A DNA stretch of 64,000 nt from Anaplasma ovis str. Haibei (lineage in GTDB: Bacteria; Pseudomonadota; Alphaproteobacteria; Rickettsiales; Anaplasmataceae). Positions within the stretch are counted from its first letter, which is position 1. The number at the start of each line of letters is the position of its first letter. The stretch covers positions 124,001-188,000 of the forward strand of contig NZ_CP015994.1 in assembly GCF_002214625.1 (NCBI RefSeq), read 5' to 3'. The position numbers and the translations under genes were made by a program. A model generated the notes under the pieces. That model ran no database searches. It saw only the letters and a list, made by a program, of their open reading frames with translations, and was not told where the DNA came from. Positions 32,718-42,809 of this stretch are shown here, in pieces.

Positions 32718-33245
32718 TCAGATGATCCTCTTAAAAACGTTTTCTTTATCAAAGATTACGTGCTTTACTGCCCCGAGAATGTGCAACACAACGACGAAAA
32801 CGAGCGTGAAAACTGCAACCTCATGCACACCGGAAAAGAATGCTGAGACTGACTCGTTCTTCGGCACTATGGCCGGTACTGAGAAGTATACCATGTACAC
32901 CGGATGCCCAGCCGCTGACGACATAATATACCCTGACACAGGTACGCACAGCATGAGCAAATATAACACGAAATGAGTTGCTTTTGCGAGGACAATGGAG
33001 GTTCTTGATATCCCCTCCGGATAGGGCGGAGTAGTGGAAAGAAGACGCAACACAACTCTAACTCCCAACAAGGCCAGCGCCACCATTCCACATGCCTTAT
33101 GCACCATGAACATCAGCCTCTTGGTCGGCTCGTCAGCGGGGGGAGCGTACACCATGAGAAACCCCAAGGTCAAAATTCCGATGATTCCCAAAGCCATAAC
33201 CCAGTGAAGAACTCTGACTGGCAAAGAAAACCTGTCGCCCACCAT
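32718..33245 (-). CDS. cytochrome b561
   Basis: About 175 residues from ATG 33245; the frame is open to 33419, but the family N-terminus (DRFSLPVRVLHWVMALGII) fixes the start. Four membrane segments carry the di-heme His ligands: LHWVMA, MVHKACG, KATHFVLY and VLHILGAVKH. It is an inner-membrane electron carrier, proposed to oxidise superoxide or pass electrons to ubiquinone. It is followed 2 bases later by the NMO/FabK-like gene. Confidence 0.92.
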   Translation of the reverse strand: MVGDRFSLPVRVLHWVMALGIIGILTLGFLMVYAPPADEPTKRLMFMVHKACGMVALALLGVRVVLRLLSTTPPYPEGISRTSIVLAKATHFVLYLLMLCVPVSGYIMSSAAGHPVYMVYFSVPAIVPKNESVSAFFSGVHEVAVFTLVFVVVLHILGAVKHVIFDKENVFKRII

Positions 33246-33569
33246 GACAACCCCTGCACTCGACAAAGACAGCGCGTGTGTACCACGAGATTGCCCACGC
33301 GGCAACAAAAATCTGTGTAGATTGCTCGCGCCATATCCAAGATAGTGCGAGCATAATATTGCCGCAGTTTGTGCATCTGGTTGAACTGTTATAGCGCAGC
33401 GCAATCCTGTTACGAGCATCGCTTATATTTCGGACTGATGGCGCAGGCGCTGATGTATCGATTTTTTAGTTGTATTTTCCCGCAAACTTTTCCGGAAATT
33501 TTTCAGTGGTGCCAGTAAAAATATAAACTATAATCCACGACAGTTGGTTGAGGGAGTGTCAGTGCCGTA
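33246..33569. other. divergent intergenic region, cytochrome b561 / iron permease
   Basis: 324 bases without a gene. It holds a TTTCCGGAAA palindrome at 33489-33498 and a perfect TATAAT at 33529-33534, 36 bases before the permease GTG. No good -35 is visible 16-18 bases upstream of it. The palindrome 31 bases upstream of the TATAAT could be an operator. Confidence 0.35.
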
Positions 33570-35198
33570 GTGTTGTTGAGGTTTTCTAGGCATCTCTTTT
33601 TTGTGATACTGGCGCTGGTTTTCGCTTCGCCTGTCTTCTCCCTGGTGGTTGTATTTTTTGCGGAGAGCGGAAAGGGTTTCGGTCTGCTTGCCACTCTACT
33701 ACCCGAGTATGTTTTTAATACTGGGGCACTCATGGTAGGTGTTGGGGCCGTAGTAGCGCTTATAGGAGTTATGAGTGCTTGGTTCATAACTTACTACTCG
33801 TTTCCCGGACGTAGGATATTTGAGGTGGCGCTATTTTTGCCGCTTTCAATACCTGGATACATAGTCGCCTATGTATATGTGAACATGTTCGGGTTTGCTG
33901 GTCCAGTACAAAGCGCGCTGAGGGAATTTTTTAATTGGGAGAAGGGCGACTATTACTTTCCTGATGTAAAATCGTTGGCGTTTTGCACCCTAATTATAGG
34001 GTTTAACTTGTACCCATACGTGTATATGCTTGCCAGAACAGCATTTATCGCGATTAGGAACAGCGTAGCCGTCGCCACCACGCTGTGCTGCTCTAGGTAC
34101 AAAATTTTGACATCCGTCGTGATTCCTGCAGTTTGGCCCTCTATGGTTGCAGGTGTGTCACTGGTACTGATGGAAGTGATAGCAGACTTCGGCACCCCAC
34201 AATTTTTGACTATAAATACGCTTACCACGGGAATATACAGACACTGGTTTCTTTTACACGATAAGTACTCCGCGTGTATACTGGCGCTTTTGGCGCTTTT
34301 TTTCGTATTTTTGCTCATGGTGGCGGAAAAGTTTTTGCGTCGTGATGAGGACTCCTACTCTGCCATAAAAATGAACACGAACTATTGCTACAGGTGGCAC
34401 TTCAACAGCAAGTTGGTCATAGCATTCATATACTTCGTGTGCCTGCTGGCAGTGTTTTTGGGGTTCGTGCTACCGGTAGCGCCGCTAATATACTGGACGC
34501 TGGAGAGGCTACCTACCATAAACTACGCTGAGTTCTTTCCTGTGGTGCTTAATAGTGTGGGAATCGCGCTTATAACCGCCACCATAGTGGTTACAATAGC
34601 CATAGTTATGCTATGCCTTACCCGGGGTAGGCAGGGGTTGTCTTACGTTGTGAGGTTCGTCTCCATGGGATATGCGATTCCCAGCACCATAACCGCGGTT
34701 GGGATTGTTATTTTGCTAGGGAAGCTGTCTCAGCTTATTAGCGAGAGGTTTCTCAATGTTGCGCTCATTGGCACTATAGTTGGTTTGTTATATTCCTACA
34801 CGTTTAGGTTTCTTGCCCTATCCGTAGGCCCGATCGAATCTGGACTAAACAAGATTCCCAGAGAGGTAGACTGGTCTTCGATGTTGATGGGGCACGGTGC
34901 CACCTCAACCTGCGTTAGGGTACACATTCCCATGATCAAAAAAAGCGTGATGGTAGGCTTTTTATTGGCATTTGTTGATACTATCAAGGAATTATCTGCA
35001 ACCCTGATAATACGACCGTTCAATTTTGAAACTATGGCCACGCGCATATACGAACTGGTTGCGGATGAAAGGCCTATGGATGCCGCGCCGTATGCGCTGG
35101 CAATCGTGCTTATGGGGCTATTATCGGTGATTGTGCTTTGCCAAGTATTTCAAAACGACAAGGTACGTGAGAACAGAATAAATGAGTATGTGCCCTGA
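33570..35198 (+). CDS. fbpB: iron(III) ABC transporter permease (FbpB/AfuB-type)
   Basis: 542 residues from GTG 33570, with about 12 hydrophobic segments in two homologous permease halves. Each half has an EAA-type loop (TTLCCSRYKILTSVVIPAVWP; LMGHGATSTCVRVHIPM). LEVIADFGTPQFL-type text (VIADFGTPQFLTINTL) and the late VDTIKELSATLIIRPF are typical of ferric iron permeases of the Fbp/Sfu/Afu group. The solute-binding protein and ATPase are not in this window. It is flanked by non-coding DNA on both sides. Confidence 0.88.
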   Translation: MLLRFSRHLFFVILALVFASPVFSLVVVFFAESGKGFGLLATLLPEYVFNTGALMVGVGAVVALIGVMSAWFITYYSFPGRRIFEVALFLPLSIPGYIVAYVYVNMFGFAGPVQSALREFFNWEKGDYYFPDVKSLAFCTLIIGFNLYPYVYMLARTAFIAIRNSVAVATTLCCSRYKILTSVVIPAVWPSMVAGVSLVLMEVIADFGTPQFLTINTLTTGIYRHWFLLHDKYSACILALLALFFVFLLMVAEKFLRRDEDSYSAIKMNTNYCYRWHFNSKLVIAFIYFVCLLAVFLGFVLPVAPLIYWTLERLPTINYAEFFPVVLNSVGIALITATIVVTIAIVMLCLTRGRQGLSYVVRFVSMGYAIPSTITAVGIVILLGKLSQLISERFLNVALIGTIVGLLYSYTFRFLALSVGPIESGLNKIPREVDWSSMLMGHGATSTCVRVHIPMIKKSVMVGFLLAFVDTIKELSATLIIRPFNFETMATRIYELVADERPMDAAPYALAIVLMGLLSVIVLCQVFQNDKVRENRINEYVP

Positions 35199-35439
35199 AC
35201 GGGTACAGAGCGCGTTGCTGTTCGTACTGTAAAATGCGGCTCCAGTGTACCACAGCAACGCAAAGTGCCATCGCTCATAGCCATGTATAGGTTTAAACAT
35301 AGCATATTCTGGCCTCGACTAGAAGGGGCAGGGGAGTTGTGATGCCTGGGTGGTGGTGCACCTGAGGTTTGCTATATCAGTACAAACTTAACACGGCCCG
35401 GCCGGCAGCTGTTGTTTTAGCAGTCGGTCAACCACTGCT

Positions 35440-36978
35440 TTATCTCTCCTTGAATGCCTTCTCAAAGGTGCTAGTTATGGGCGTCAAAAGATAATTTAAT
35501 AAAGTGCGTGAGCGCGTTACCACAAACACCTCCGCAGGCATTCCGTGGTACAGCTTGAGGTTTTTGAATTTTCCTGAGTGAGCTGACTTAGGAATCACCA
35601 CCCTCAGTGAGTAATACTTTGCACCGCTCGGGTCAGTCAATGCGTCTGCCGAGACTTGAGTCACTATGCCATCAATTAGCCCAAACTTACGAATATTATA
35701 AGCACTGAGCCTGACCTTGGCTCGCAATCCACTGTGCTCCCCGCTGGTGATCAAGTTCTCTTCAACGGCCCTTGCCGATAGAACTTCCTCTATGTTCCTG
35801 GTGGGCATTTTAGCGTCTATTATGAGGTCATCATCCGCTGGCACCACCTCAAGTATTGCGCCCCCTGGGGGTATAACTCCCCCCTCCGTGTGGTATCTTA
35901 GCCCGGTAACGATGCCATTTTGCGGAGATCTGATCACCGTGCGCTTTAGCACGTCCTCAGCGGCCATTAACCTCTCTCTTAGGTCGGTCACTGAGGCGTC
36001 GGTTTCCTTAAGCTCGGAGTTTGTTCTGTCAAGCAATGTATTTGTAATGTGGATCATCTCCAACTGATTTTCTCCAATTTTCTGTTCCGCACTTGCAATT
36101 TTAGCCCGGATATGGCCAAGCTTTCCCTCTGCGTCGGCGTGCGCACGTTCTAGGTTTAGTATGTAAGGCTTGCTTATGTACCCCTCCTTGAGCAAACTCT
36201 TTTTCGCCTCAAGCTCCTCGCTGATCAACTTATACTGCTTTTCTTCTGACTCAAGCTGAGCGGCCAGCCCCGACAGCTCCTGGTTTAACTGCTTTATGCG
36301 CTGCTCTAATATACTCAGCTGACCGGATACACTTTTTCTCTGAGAGTAAAACAACTCCCTCTGGTTTCCCAGTACCTTATCTACCACATCTGCGTTTGAC
36401 AAATCGCGGATTCCTGGGGGAAAGTCAATACTCCCGGAGCGGTTTTTAGTTGCTAGCAGCCTTGCCTCTGTCGCAAGTAGGACCAGCATCTTCTCTTTAA
36501 TTATCCCCAGGTTAGCTTTTGCTGCTGTATCGTTAAGAAGCACAAGGGGCTGGCCCTTACTAACCACGTTCCCGTCCTGCACTAGTATCTGGTGGATTAT
36601 GCCCCCCTCAAGATGTTGTACCACCTGCCTATTTAGCGACGAGACTACCTCTCCAGGTGCTATGACGGCGCCATCTAGTGGTGCAGTTGCTGCCCATACG
36701 CCGAAGAAGCCGAAGAACGCTACCACAACAACTAATCCAACAAGTAATGGGCCCCATGAGGCCTTGAGAGCCTCATTCTCGCCCTTTTTTTCTATTCTAA
36801 ATATGAAACTTATGATCCCATCTACTAGGGATAGTGACTTTTCTACAAACTTGAACCTCCCGGCGCCATTTTCTTTTTCTTTGTGTAGGGAGTTGTGTCC
36901 TAGCAGTCTAGGCAAGGAGAAGTCCAACCTCGCCATGGACACTGCCTTAGCAATTTTACCGTACATAATTCCGGGCAT
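35440..36978 (-). CDS. HlyD-family membrane fusion protein of type I secretion (PrtE-like)
   Basis: 512 residues. A cytosolic N-terminus of about 70 residues is followed by one membrane segment (about 76-97, GPLLVGLVVVVAFFGFFGVWA), then a lipoyl-like half (GEVVSSLNRQVVQHLEGGII), a long coiled-coil hairpin (about 200-330), the second half (VIRSPQNGIVTGLRYHTEGG, PPGGAILEVVPADD) and a beta-barrel end. It bridges an ABC exporter and TolC. No ABC partner lies beside it. It is a candidate for exporting ankyrin-type effectors. Confidence 0.92.
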   Translation of the reverse strand: MPGIMYGKIAKAVSMARLDFSLPRLLGHNSLHKEKENGAGRFKFVEKSLSLVDGIISFIFRIEKKGENEALKASWGPLLVGLVVVVAFFGFFGVWAATAPLDGAVIAPGEVVSSLNRQVVQHLEGGIIHQILVQDGNVVSKGQPLVLLNDTAAKANLGIIKEKMLVLLATEARLLATKNRSGSIDFPPGIRDLSNADVVDKVLGNQRELFYSQRKSVSGQLSILEQRIKQLNQELSGLAAQLESEEKQYKLISEELEAKKSLLKEGYISKPYILNLERAHADAEGKLGHIRAKIASAEQKIGENQLEMIHITNTLLDRTNSELKETDASVTDLRERLMAAEDVLKRTVIRSPQNGIVTGLRYHTEGGVIPPGGAILEVVPADDDLIIDAKMPTRNIEEVLSARAVEENLITSGEHSGLRAKVRLSAYNIRKFGLIDGIVTQVSADALTDPSGAKYYSLRVVIPKSAHSGKFKNLKLYHGMPAEVFVVTRSRTLLNYLLTPITSTFEKAFKER

Positions 36979-37065
36979 GGAAAGAACAGAACAGACTTAA
37001 TACCACGAAAAGGCCACCGCAGAAATTTATTTTTGTATTTACCACAGATGCCAAACACGCTTTGG

Positions 37066-37728
37066 CTAATCGAAGTGTACGTCAAAAACCTTAAATACCC
37101 TCGGCAGCATGCCTTTGACAGAATTTTTCAGTTTGTGCAGTGCCAACACCGCCTCGATGCGTCGGCTCATGAAGGACAGGGTCTCAGAGGCATTTTCAGA
37201 GGAATCTTGCACCAAATAGACAAGTGACGAAATGTAGACAGAGCCAGCCGTCCACCTTTTTGTGTAGTAGCTAAAATTAGTTGCGGAATCCCCGGCTAAA
37301 TGCCAAACTGCATCCATAACTTTGAAGACAAGAGAAGCAAAAAAACAGGTATTGTGGGGTAGCAGAGCAAAGCTAAGCATAGACTTCACCAACTGTTTGG
37401 AATTTGGCAGAGAAGCGTTGTATAGTATGCACAGCTCCAACAAGTAGCCGACTTTATCGCGCACCCTAGGTAACTCATCCGGGCTTTTGTTCTGGAAAGA
37501 GCGGGTCACGGATTCTATCAGCTCCTCATGGAAATACTCCAACACGTCGTGGATGCCCCTGTGGAACTTGCAAAAACTGTTTTCCAAACCCAGCCTCTTG
37601 CAGGCCTCACGCAGGGTTTCGTCACTTACCCCCATATGTGACATGAGCGATATAGCCTCGTCACTTATCCTGCGTACTTCGCGGCTTTCAAAGCTGTGCG
37701 ACGCGTCTGTAGTATGCTCCATAGCCAA
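37066..37728 (-). CDS. COQ9 family ubiquinone-biosynthesis protein
   Basis: 220 residues. A TetR-like helical start (DEAISLMSHMGVSDETLREACKRL) is followed by the COQ9 domain with the signature SATNFSYYTKRWTAGSVYISS. COQ9 binds lipid and helps COQ7 in ubiquinone hydroxylation. It stands alone on the minus strand with 87 bases to the HlyD-type gene downstream; the 443-base spacer upstream separates it from murD. Confidence 0.9.
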   Translation of the reverse strand: MAMEHTTDASHSFESREVRRISDEAISLMSHMGVSDETLREACKRLGLENSFCKFHRGIHDVLEYFHEELIESVTRSFQNKSPDELPRVRDKVGYLLELCILYNASLPNSKQLVKSMLSFALLPHNTCFFASLVFKVMDAVWHLAGDSATNFSYYTKRWTAGSVYISSLVYLVQDSSENASETLSFMSRRIEAVLALHKLKNSVKGMLPRVFKVFDVHFD

Positions 37729-38171
37729 GCAAGATTAGTAACTGCGGAATTGTATCACGTGTGTGTACGAAATACATTCAATTAGTTTACTATGTGCTGC
37801 GCCAACAATAGAAGGGTATAATGCCCTACCGAAGGGGTTATGGTCTGACTGAGCCAATATGTACTAGGTGGCAATTTGCCATGAATGCGCCAGCATAGAA
37901 CAACCTGCAAGTGTGTGGGCCGGTATCAAGCATTTATGAAGCCTACGGATGGCACATTTCGTCAATGGGGTAAGCCCACATCTTTGGTGCGGGGAAGGCG
38001 CGCATCCATCAGCCAATTCCAGAACCTATGTCTTTGTTGTGCTATTTATGTAACTTTCCTAAACTACTTGCTTGATGCGGCGGTTCGGCGTATTGACAGC
38101 TGCAGTACTTACCTGTACCATGCCGCCCCGTGGTTGTAGGTTGGTGTCATTGGGGTAGGTAGATTAAAGAT
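37729..38171. other. intergenic region upstream of murD
   Basis: 443 bases. An 84-codon plus-strand frame (37885-38139) lacks family features and is probably chance. A perfect TATAAT at 37817-37822 has no good -35 at 16-18 bases. The stretch 37830-38090 is not rich in stops or AT and could hide a small RNA. No tmRNA, RNase P or SRP RNA signature was found. Confidence 0.35.
38093..38121 (+). promoter_or_regulatory. candidate promoter for murD
   Basis: TTGACA (38093-38098) is a perfect -35. A 17-base spacer and TACCAT (38116-38121) follow. It lies 51 bases before the murD ATG. Confidence 0.55.
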
Positions 38172-39539
38172 ATGGCTTTGCTGCCCTACTATCGCGGGAA
38201 AAAAGTTGCTGTTTTTGGTTTGGGGGAAACAGGGACCTCTACCATGCGTTCCTTGGTTCAAAGCGGTGCGCGTGTTCTGGCTTGGGATGACGATGAGCGT
38301 GTCTTGCGTAAGAGCAGGGAACTTTTTGCTGGATGCGAGTTTGTGCACCCTTATGAGTATAAGTGGGATGAAATTTCTGAGTTAATTCTGAGCCCAGGTG
38401 TTCCACACTCTTGCCACAACGAGCATTGGGTTGTTAGGCTAGCCAACCGTGTGGGTTGTCGCATAACCTCCGATGTTGAAATATTCTGCCGCTCTCGGCC
38501 AGCGCGCCTAATAGGTGTAACTGGTACCAACGGAAAATCTACCACTGTAGAGCTAATTGGGTGGATCTTAAACCGTGCGGGGATTGACTCAGAGACGGGA
38601 GGAAATATAGGCGGGAAGGGGGTGCTCTCGCTTCCTCAGGGAAAGGCGACGTATATTCTGGAGCTTTCTTCATATCAGCTTGAGCTTATGCACGGGGTAA
38701 GCTTGGATATTGGGGTAATACTCAACATAACACCAGACCACCTCGACGTTTATTCAAGCATGGCTGACTATATTGCCGCGAAGGGGAGAATACTGGAACT
38801 TAGTAACCTGTTAGTGGCCAACTGTGGGGACGATAACACTGCGCGTCTATGTGAGAATGTAGAGAATATGGTGGAATTTTCCTGCGAGGAAAAACTTGGT
38901 AAAGGCGTATCCGTACTGGACGGCCACATACACTTTCAGGGCAGGGTTGCGGAGATTGGTGACCTTAAAATTGACAGTGCCAGCAATGCCGAGAATATTG
39001 CTGCATCTTATGCCGTGGCGAAGAGCCTGGGAGTATCTGATGAAGTGATTATTGCATCCATCAGGGAGTTTCCTGGATTGCGGCATCGCAACCAAGTTGT
39101 TGCGGAAATTGCTAACGTGACATTCGTCAACGATAGCAAAGCGACAAACGCCGCTTCAGTTGCGAAGGCTCTGATGGGTAGGGAAAATGTGTACTGGATT
39201 GTTGGGGGGAAGAGCAAGGATGGCGGAATAGAGCCTCTTCTTGACTTGTACGCAAACCGCATAAGCAAGGCCTTCTTGGTGGGGGAAGCAGCAGATAAGT
39301 TCGCTGTAAGCCTGCATAAAGCCCAAATTAAGCATGTCATGTGTTATGATGTTTATAGCGCTGTGCAAGTTGCCTTTGCTGAGGCAGTTGCAAGTGGGAC
39401 CAGGGCCACTGTCCTGCTGTCTCCCGCCTGCAGCTCGCTAGATCAGTGGAAAAATTTTGAGGAAAGGGGAGAGGCGTTCTGCGCAGCCGTAGCCGAACTT
39501 GCAGAACCCCACGAGTTACGCGAGACCACCGCACAATAA
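38172..39539 (+). CDS. murD: UDP-N-acetylmuramoylalanine--D-glutamate ligase
   Basis: 455 residues. N-terminal UMP-binding fold ([19 protein letters not shown]), Mur ligase P-loop ([17 protein letters not shown]), [16 protein letters not shown], and the C-terminal domain ([43 protein letters not shown]). It adds D-Glu to the muropeptide precursor in the cytosol. Its presence beside ddl (5.2 kb) argues that precursor synthesis persists. It stands apart from other mur genes. Confidence 0.96.
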   Translation: MALLPYYRGKKVAVFGLGETGTSTMRSLVQSGARVLAWDDDERVLRKSRELFAGCEFVHPYEYKWDEISELILSPGVPHSCHNEHWVVRLANRVGCRITSDVEIFCRSRPARLIGVTGTNGKSTTVELIGWILNRAGIDSETGGNIGGKGVLSLPQGKATYILELSSYQLELMHGVSLDIGVILNITPDHLDVYSSMADYIAAKGRILELSNLLVANCGDDNTARLCENVENMVEFSCEEKLGKGVSVLDGHIHFQGRVAEIGDLKIDSASNAENIAASYAVAKSLGVSDEVIIASIREFPGLRHRNQVVAEIANVTFVNDSKATNAASVAKALMGRENVYWIVGGKSKDGGIEPLLDLYANRISKAFLVGEAADKFAVSLHKAQIKHVMCYDVYSAVQVAFAEAVASGTRATVLLSPACSSLDQWKNFEERGEAFCAAVAELAEPHELRETTAQ

Positions 39540-39563
39540 AGACGGCGTGCTTTCTGCTCTACG

Positions 39564-40889
39564 CTACTCGTGCAGTACAGGTGACCAATGGGCGTTTGAG
39601 GCGTTCGTCGGGACATCTAAAATTTGCGTGTTGGTGCCAGTTATGTCGACAGTTACAAGCCTGGACCTGAACGGGTGAGTTGCAGATGGAGGATCCTGCT
39701 GCGTGAAAAGAATCACTCGGCCATTTGGGGACCAAGAAGGGCTGTCAACTATATACCCTTTGGCCAAAAGCTTCTCATCACTTCCGTCAGGCTTCATAAT
39801 CCCCACGTGGAAACTCTTTCCCTCGGTTTTGGTAAAGGCTATCCAGTCTCCTCTGGGCGACCACGCCGGGGCAGAATACCCGCCCTTGCCAGAACTAATT
39901 CTGCGCTGGTTCGTGCCATCCGCATTCATGACGTAAAGCTGTGGCCTTCCACTTCTGTCAGAGTTGAAAACTATATACTTCCTGTCCGGCGAATAGGAAG
40001 CCGAGGTATTTATGGACTTGTCATTGGTAAGCCGGGTAGACCTACCGCTTTTCAGGTCTATCGAATATATATTTGTTGCACCCTGCGCAGATTCTGACAG
40101 CAAAACATGCCTACCATCCGGGGAAAACCTTGGCGAGGAGTTTACCCCTCTAACCCCTCCAAGCGCGGTTGAGTAGCCAGTTTCCAGGTCATGCAGCACC
40201 ACACTGCCACCGGATTTTGCATATGACATATACACCAGGTTCCGCGCATCGGGAGAAAATCTGGGGGTGGAGACGAACTCTCCCCTGCCGGTAATGTATA
40301 TGTTGTTAGCGCCATCCTGATCCATTATTGCGATTCTCCTGGACCCGGGCAACCCCGTCTCTGCCACGTACGCTATGCGAGTGTTGAAATACCCGCCTTC
40401 CCCGGTAATTCTGCTGTATATGCTATCAGACATGGAATGTGCGGCACGCCGCCAATTCCCCGTCGCAAAGTTGAAGGATTTGCCGGACAGCTGCCTACCT
40501 GAGGCCACGTCCCATATGAACAGCTTTACTTTCACCCTGCCTTGAGCAAACTCTTTAATGCTTCCAGTTACCAGAACATCCCTAGCCACAGACGTCCAAG
40601 CGTCAGAATCAGGCATCCCTTCCGATGTGGTACCAAAACCCCCAGCGGGCAACTTCCAGCTTGCATCAAAGATTCCGGTGCTGTTCAAATCACGCAGCAT
40701 CACCCTGATGCAGCTCTTTCCTATCTCCTTCTCCAGGTTTGTGGAAGAATGCATCGGGGCTACTGAGATCTTGACCTTTTCGGTATTACCCTTTGTGATG
40801 TCAACACCAAGCGCGGCCACAGCTCCCTGGCAACCCAACAGAAACACGGCAACGGCAGGAAGTACGTAAGCAAAGAAGAAAATCCGCAC
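39564..40889 (-). CDS. tolB: Tol-Pal system protein TolB
   Basis: 441 residues with a signal peptide (MRIFFFAYVLPAVAVFLLGCQGAVA). An N-terminal domain is followed by five or six TolB beta-propeller repeats (RFSPDARNLVYMSYAKSGG; RFSPDGRHVLLSESAQG; SYSPDRKYIVFNSDRSGR; AWSPRGDWIAFTKTEG; SWSPNGRVILFTQQDP). TolB works in the periplasm with Pal for outer-membrane constriction. It lies 6 bases downstream of the RNase J gene. Confidence 0.95.
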   Translation of the reverse strand: MRIFFFAYVLPAVAVFLLGCQGAVAALGVDITKGNTEKVKISVAPMHSSTNLEKEIGKSCIRVMLRDLNSTGIFDASWKLPAGGFGTTSEGMPDSDAWTSVARDVLVTGSIKEFAQGRVKVKLFIWDVASGRQLSGKSFNFATGNWRRAAHSMSDSIYSRITGEGGYFNTRIAYVAETGLPGSRRIAIMDQDGANNIYITGRGEFVSTPRFSPDARNLVYMSYAKSGGSVVLHDLETGYSTALGGVRGVNSSPRFSPDGRHVLLSESAQGATNIYSIDLKSGRSTRLTNDKSINTSASYSPDRKYIVFNSDRSGRPQLYVMNADGTNQRRISSGKGGYSAPAWSPRGDWIAFTKTEGKSFHVGIMKPDGSDEKLLAKGYIVDSPSWSPNGRVILFTQQDPPSATHPFRSRLVTVDITGTNTQILDVPTNASNAHWSPVLHE

Positions 40890-40895
40890 CTCAAC

Positions 40896-42524
40896 CTACC
40901 ACACGTACTCCATCTGCACTTCAACCAGCGGTCTGCCCTTCAAAATACCTTTCAGGGACCCGAATACTACGTCCTTGACATAACTCTTCACGTTTCTCGG
41001 CCTTGAGTTAGAAAGCCCAGAGCCGATCTTTCTAGCCATTTCGCTCAATAGTACCCTGTCCTCAGAACTGTCTAATGCTCCTGGGGCAATGACCATTGGC
41101 TCTTTGACCAACTCATGCTCTCTATTCATAAGCAGGGTAACAACCACCATTCCGGCATTCTTCATTTTCCTGCGTGCAGACATCACGCTGCCCTCAGGGT
41201 GACGCAGAAAGTTGCCGTCAATTCCAAAAACCCCACAGCCTACGGAGCCTACCTTCTTGCCCTCAACCAGGTCAATAACGTCTCCGGGAGCCGAAACTAC
41301 ACAACCCTTTATACCACACTCCTTGGCTAGCTTAACATGCTCATACATGTGCATATATTCCCCGTGTACGGGAACACACAACTTCGGCCTCGTCAGGGAA
41401 TACAGAGTGCGAACTTCCTCCCGGGATGGGTGCCCAGATACGTGCACGCCCTCGGTGAACTCCGTCACCACCTCAACGCCCATCCTCACAAGCTTGTTGA
41501 AAACTCCGAAGATGCGCCTCTCGTTGCCCGGAATTATCTTTGAAGAGAAAACTACAGTATCCCCCTCACCAAGCTCGGCTAAGGGGTGAGACTTGCTAGC
41601 AAGCCTAGCAGTTGCGGCAAGCGGTTCACCCTGACAACCAGTACAGAGGTATAGTATGTTCTTGGCCGGTATGCTCCCAGCCTGTTTTGCATCGACAAAC
41701 TCTGTGGCATCATCAATATACCCGCAATCTCGTGCGGCCTGTATCGCCCTTGCTAGCGACCTACCCAGAACAACAACCTTCCGGTTAGACGCCTTGGCAA
41801 TCTTGCTAAGCGTACAGATCCTAGCGATGTTCGAGGCGAAAAGCGCGATAGCCACTTTGCGTTTGCTCGCCTTCACTATGCTAAGAATGTTTTCATACAA
41901 ACTTCCTTCAGAGCCCGACCTACCCTCGGTAAATATATTGGTTGAGTCAGAAATTACAGCCAACAGCCCATCGTCTCCAAGCCGCTTGAGCTTGTCTAAA
42001 TCAGACATGGGGCCTACAACAGGGTCACTATCCAGCTTCCAGTCTCCAGTATGGAGCGCACTCCCAAAATCAGTATGAACGGCCACTGCGTGCATCTCGG
42101 GAGTAGAGTGCGTCATGTGGACGAACTCAAGCACAAAAGGCCCCAGCTCCAGCTTAGATGCCGGATCCACCTCTTCAATGGGGACGTCCATAGAAAACTG
42201 AGCCAGCTTCGCCCTAAGCAGGGCTGCGGTGAACTTTGTGGTGTACACGGGGCACCTTAGATCTGCCCACAAGTAAGGTACAGCTCCTATGTGGTCTTCA
42301 TGTGCGTGGGTCAAAACTATTCCGAGCAAATCCTTGCGCTTTTTCTTTATGAAGCTGATATCGGCAACAACCATGTCCACTCCCGGCATCGCATCGCCGT
42401 CAGCAAACCCGGAACCCAGGTCAACAATTATCCACTTTCCATGAGCATGATACAGCGTGACGTTCATACCTATTTTGCCTACGCCACCCAAGGGCAGAAA
42501 GAAAAACCCGCTACCAAAATCCAT
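40896..42524 (-). CDS. rnj: ribonuclease J (beta-CASP metallo-beta-lactamase)
   Basis: 542 residues. Metal-binding motif LTHAHEDHIGAVPYL, then HSTPEMHAVAVHTDFG, the beta-CASP domain (SDSTNIFTEGRSGSE; CTGCQGEP) and HVSGHPSREEV with VHGEYMHMYEH near the end. RNase J is a 5'-3' exonuclease and endonuclease of mRNA and rRNA. Alphaproteobacteria use it beside RNase E. It is 6 bases upstream of tolB on the same strand. Confidence 0.93.
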   Translation of the reverse strand: MDFGSGFFFLPLGGVGKIGMNVTLYHAHGKWIIVDLGSGFADGDAMPGVDMVVADISFIKKKRKDLLGIVLTHAHEDHIGAVPYLWADLRCPVYTTKFTAALLRAKLAQFSMDVPIEEVDPASKLELGPFVLEFVHMTHSTPEMHAVAVHTDFGSALHTGDWKLDSDPVVGPMSDLDKLKRLGDDGLLAVISDSTNIFTEGRSGSEGSLYENILSIVKASKRKVAIALFASNIARICTLSKIAKASNRKVVVLGRSLARAIQAARDCGYIDDATEFVDAKQAGSIPAKNILYLCTGCQGEPLAATARLASKSHPLAELGEGDTVVFSSKIIPGNERRIFGVFNKLVRMGVEVVTEFTEGVHVSGHPSREEVRTLYSLTRPKLCVPVHGEYMHMYEHVKLAKECGIKGCVVSAPGDVIDLVEGKKVGSVGCGVFGIDGNFLRHPEGSVMSARRKMKNAGMVVVTLLMNREHELVKEPMVIAPGALDSSEDRVLLSEMARKIGSGLSNSRPRNVKSYVKDVVFGSLKGILKGRPLVEVQMEYVW

Positions 42525-42809
42525 TACTAAAGTTACAAAACATCACAACCTAAATACGGGCCATAGATAGCACATATGTGCGTGTGTTTAAAGAAAAACA
42601 TTTGCTTATGCATTTTGGAGAAGGTATAAATGACCCGTACCAAGCCGTCTCGCATTTGTTGTTGCAGAGGTTCTTTGGTATTAATTGCTTGCCTGCGGAT
42701 GCCACCTGGGTTGTCGTGGCGTGTTCTCCATACCGGGTGGTGGCTTTGCCCGCTCGGTTTTTGATGGTTGCTTATGGGGCGTGGTTTTACAGCTTATGGT
42801 ATGGTGTAG

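Noticed and set aside
37885-38139. 84-residue plus-strand frame upstream of murD
   Set aside because: No family features, and the murD promoter candidate lies inside its 3' end.
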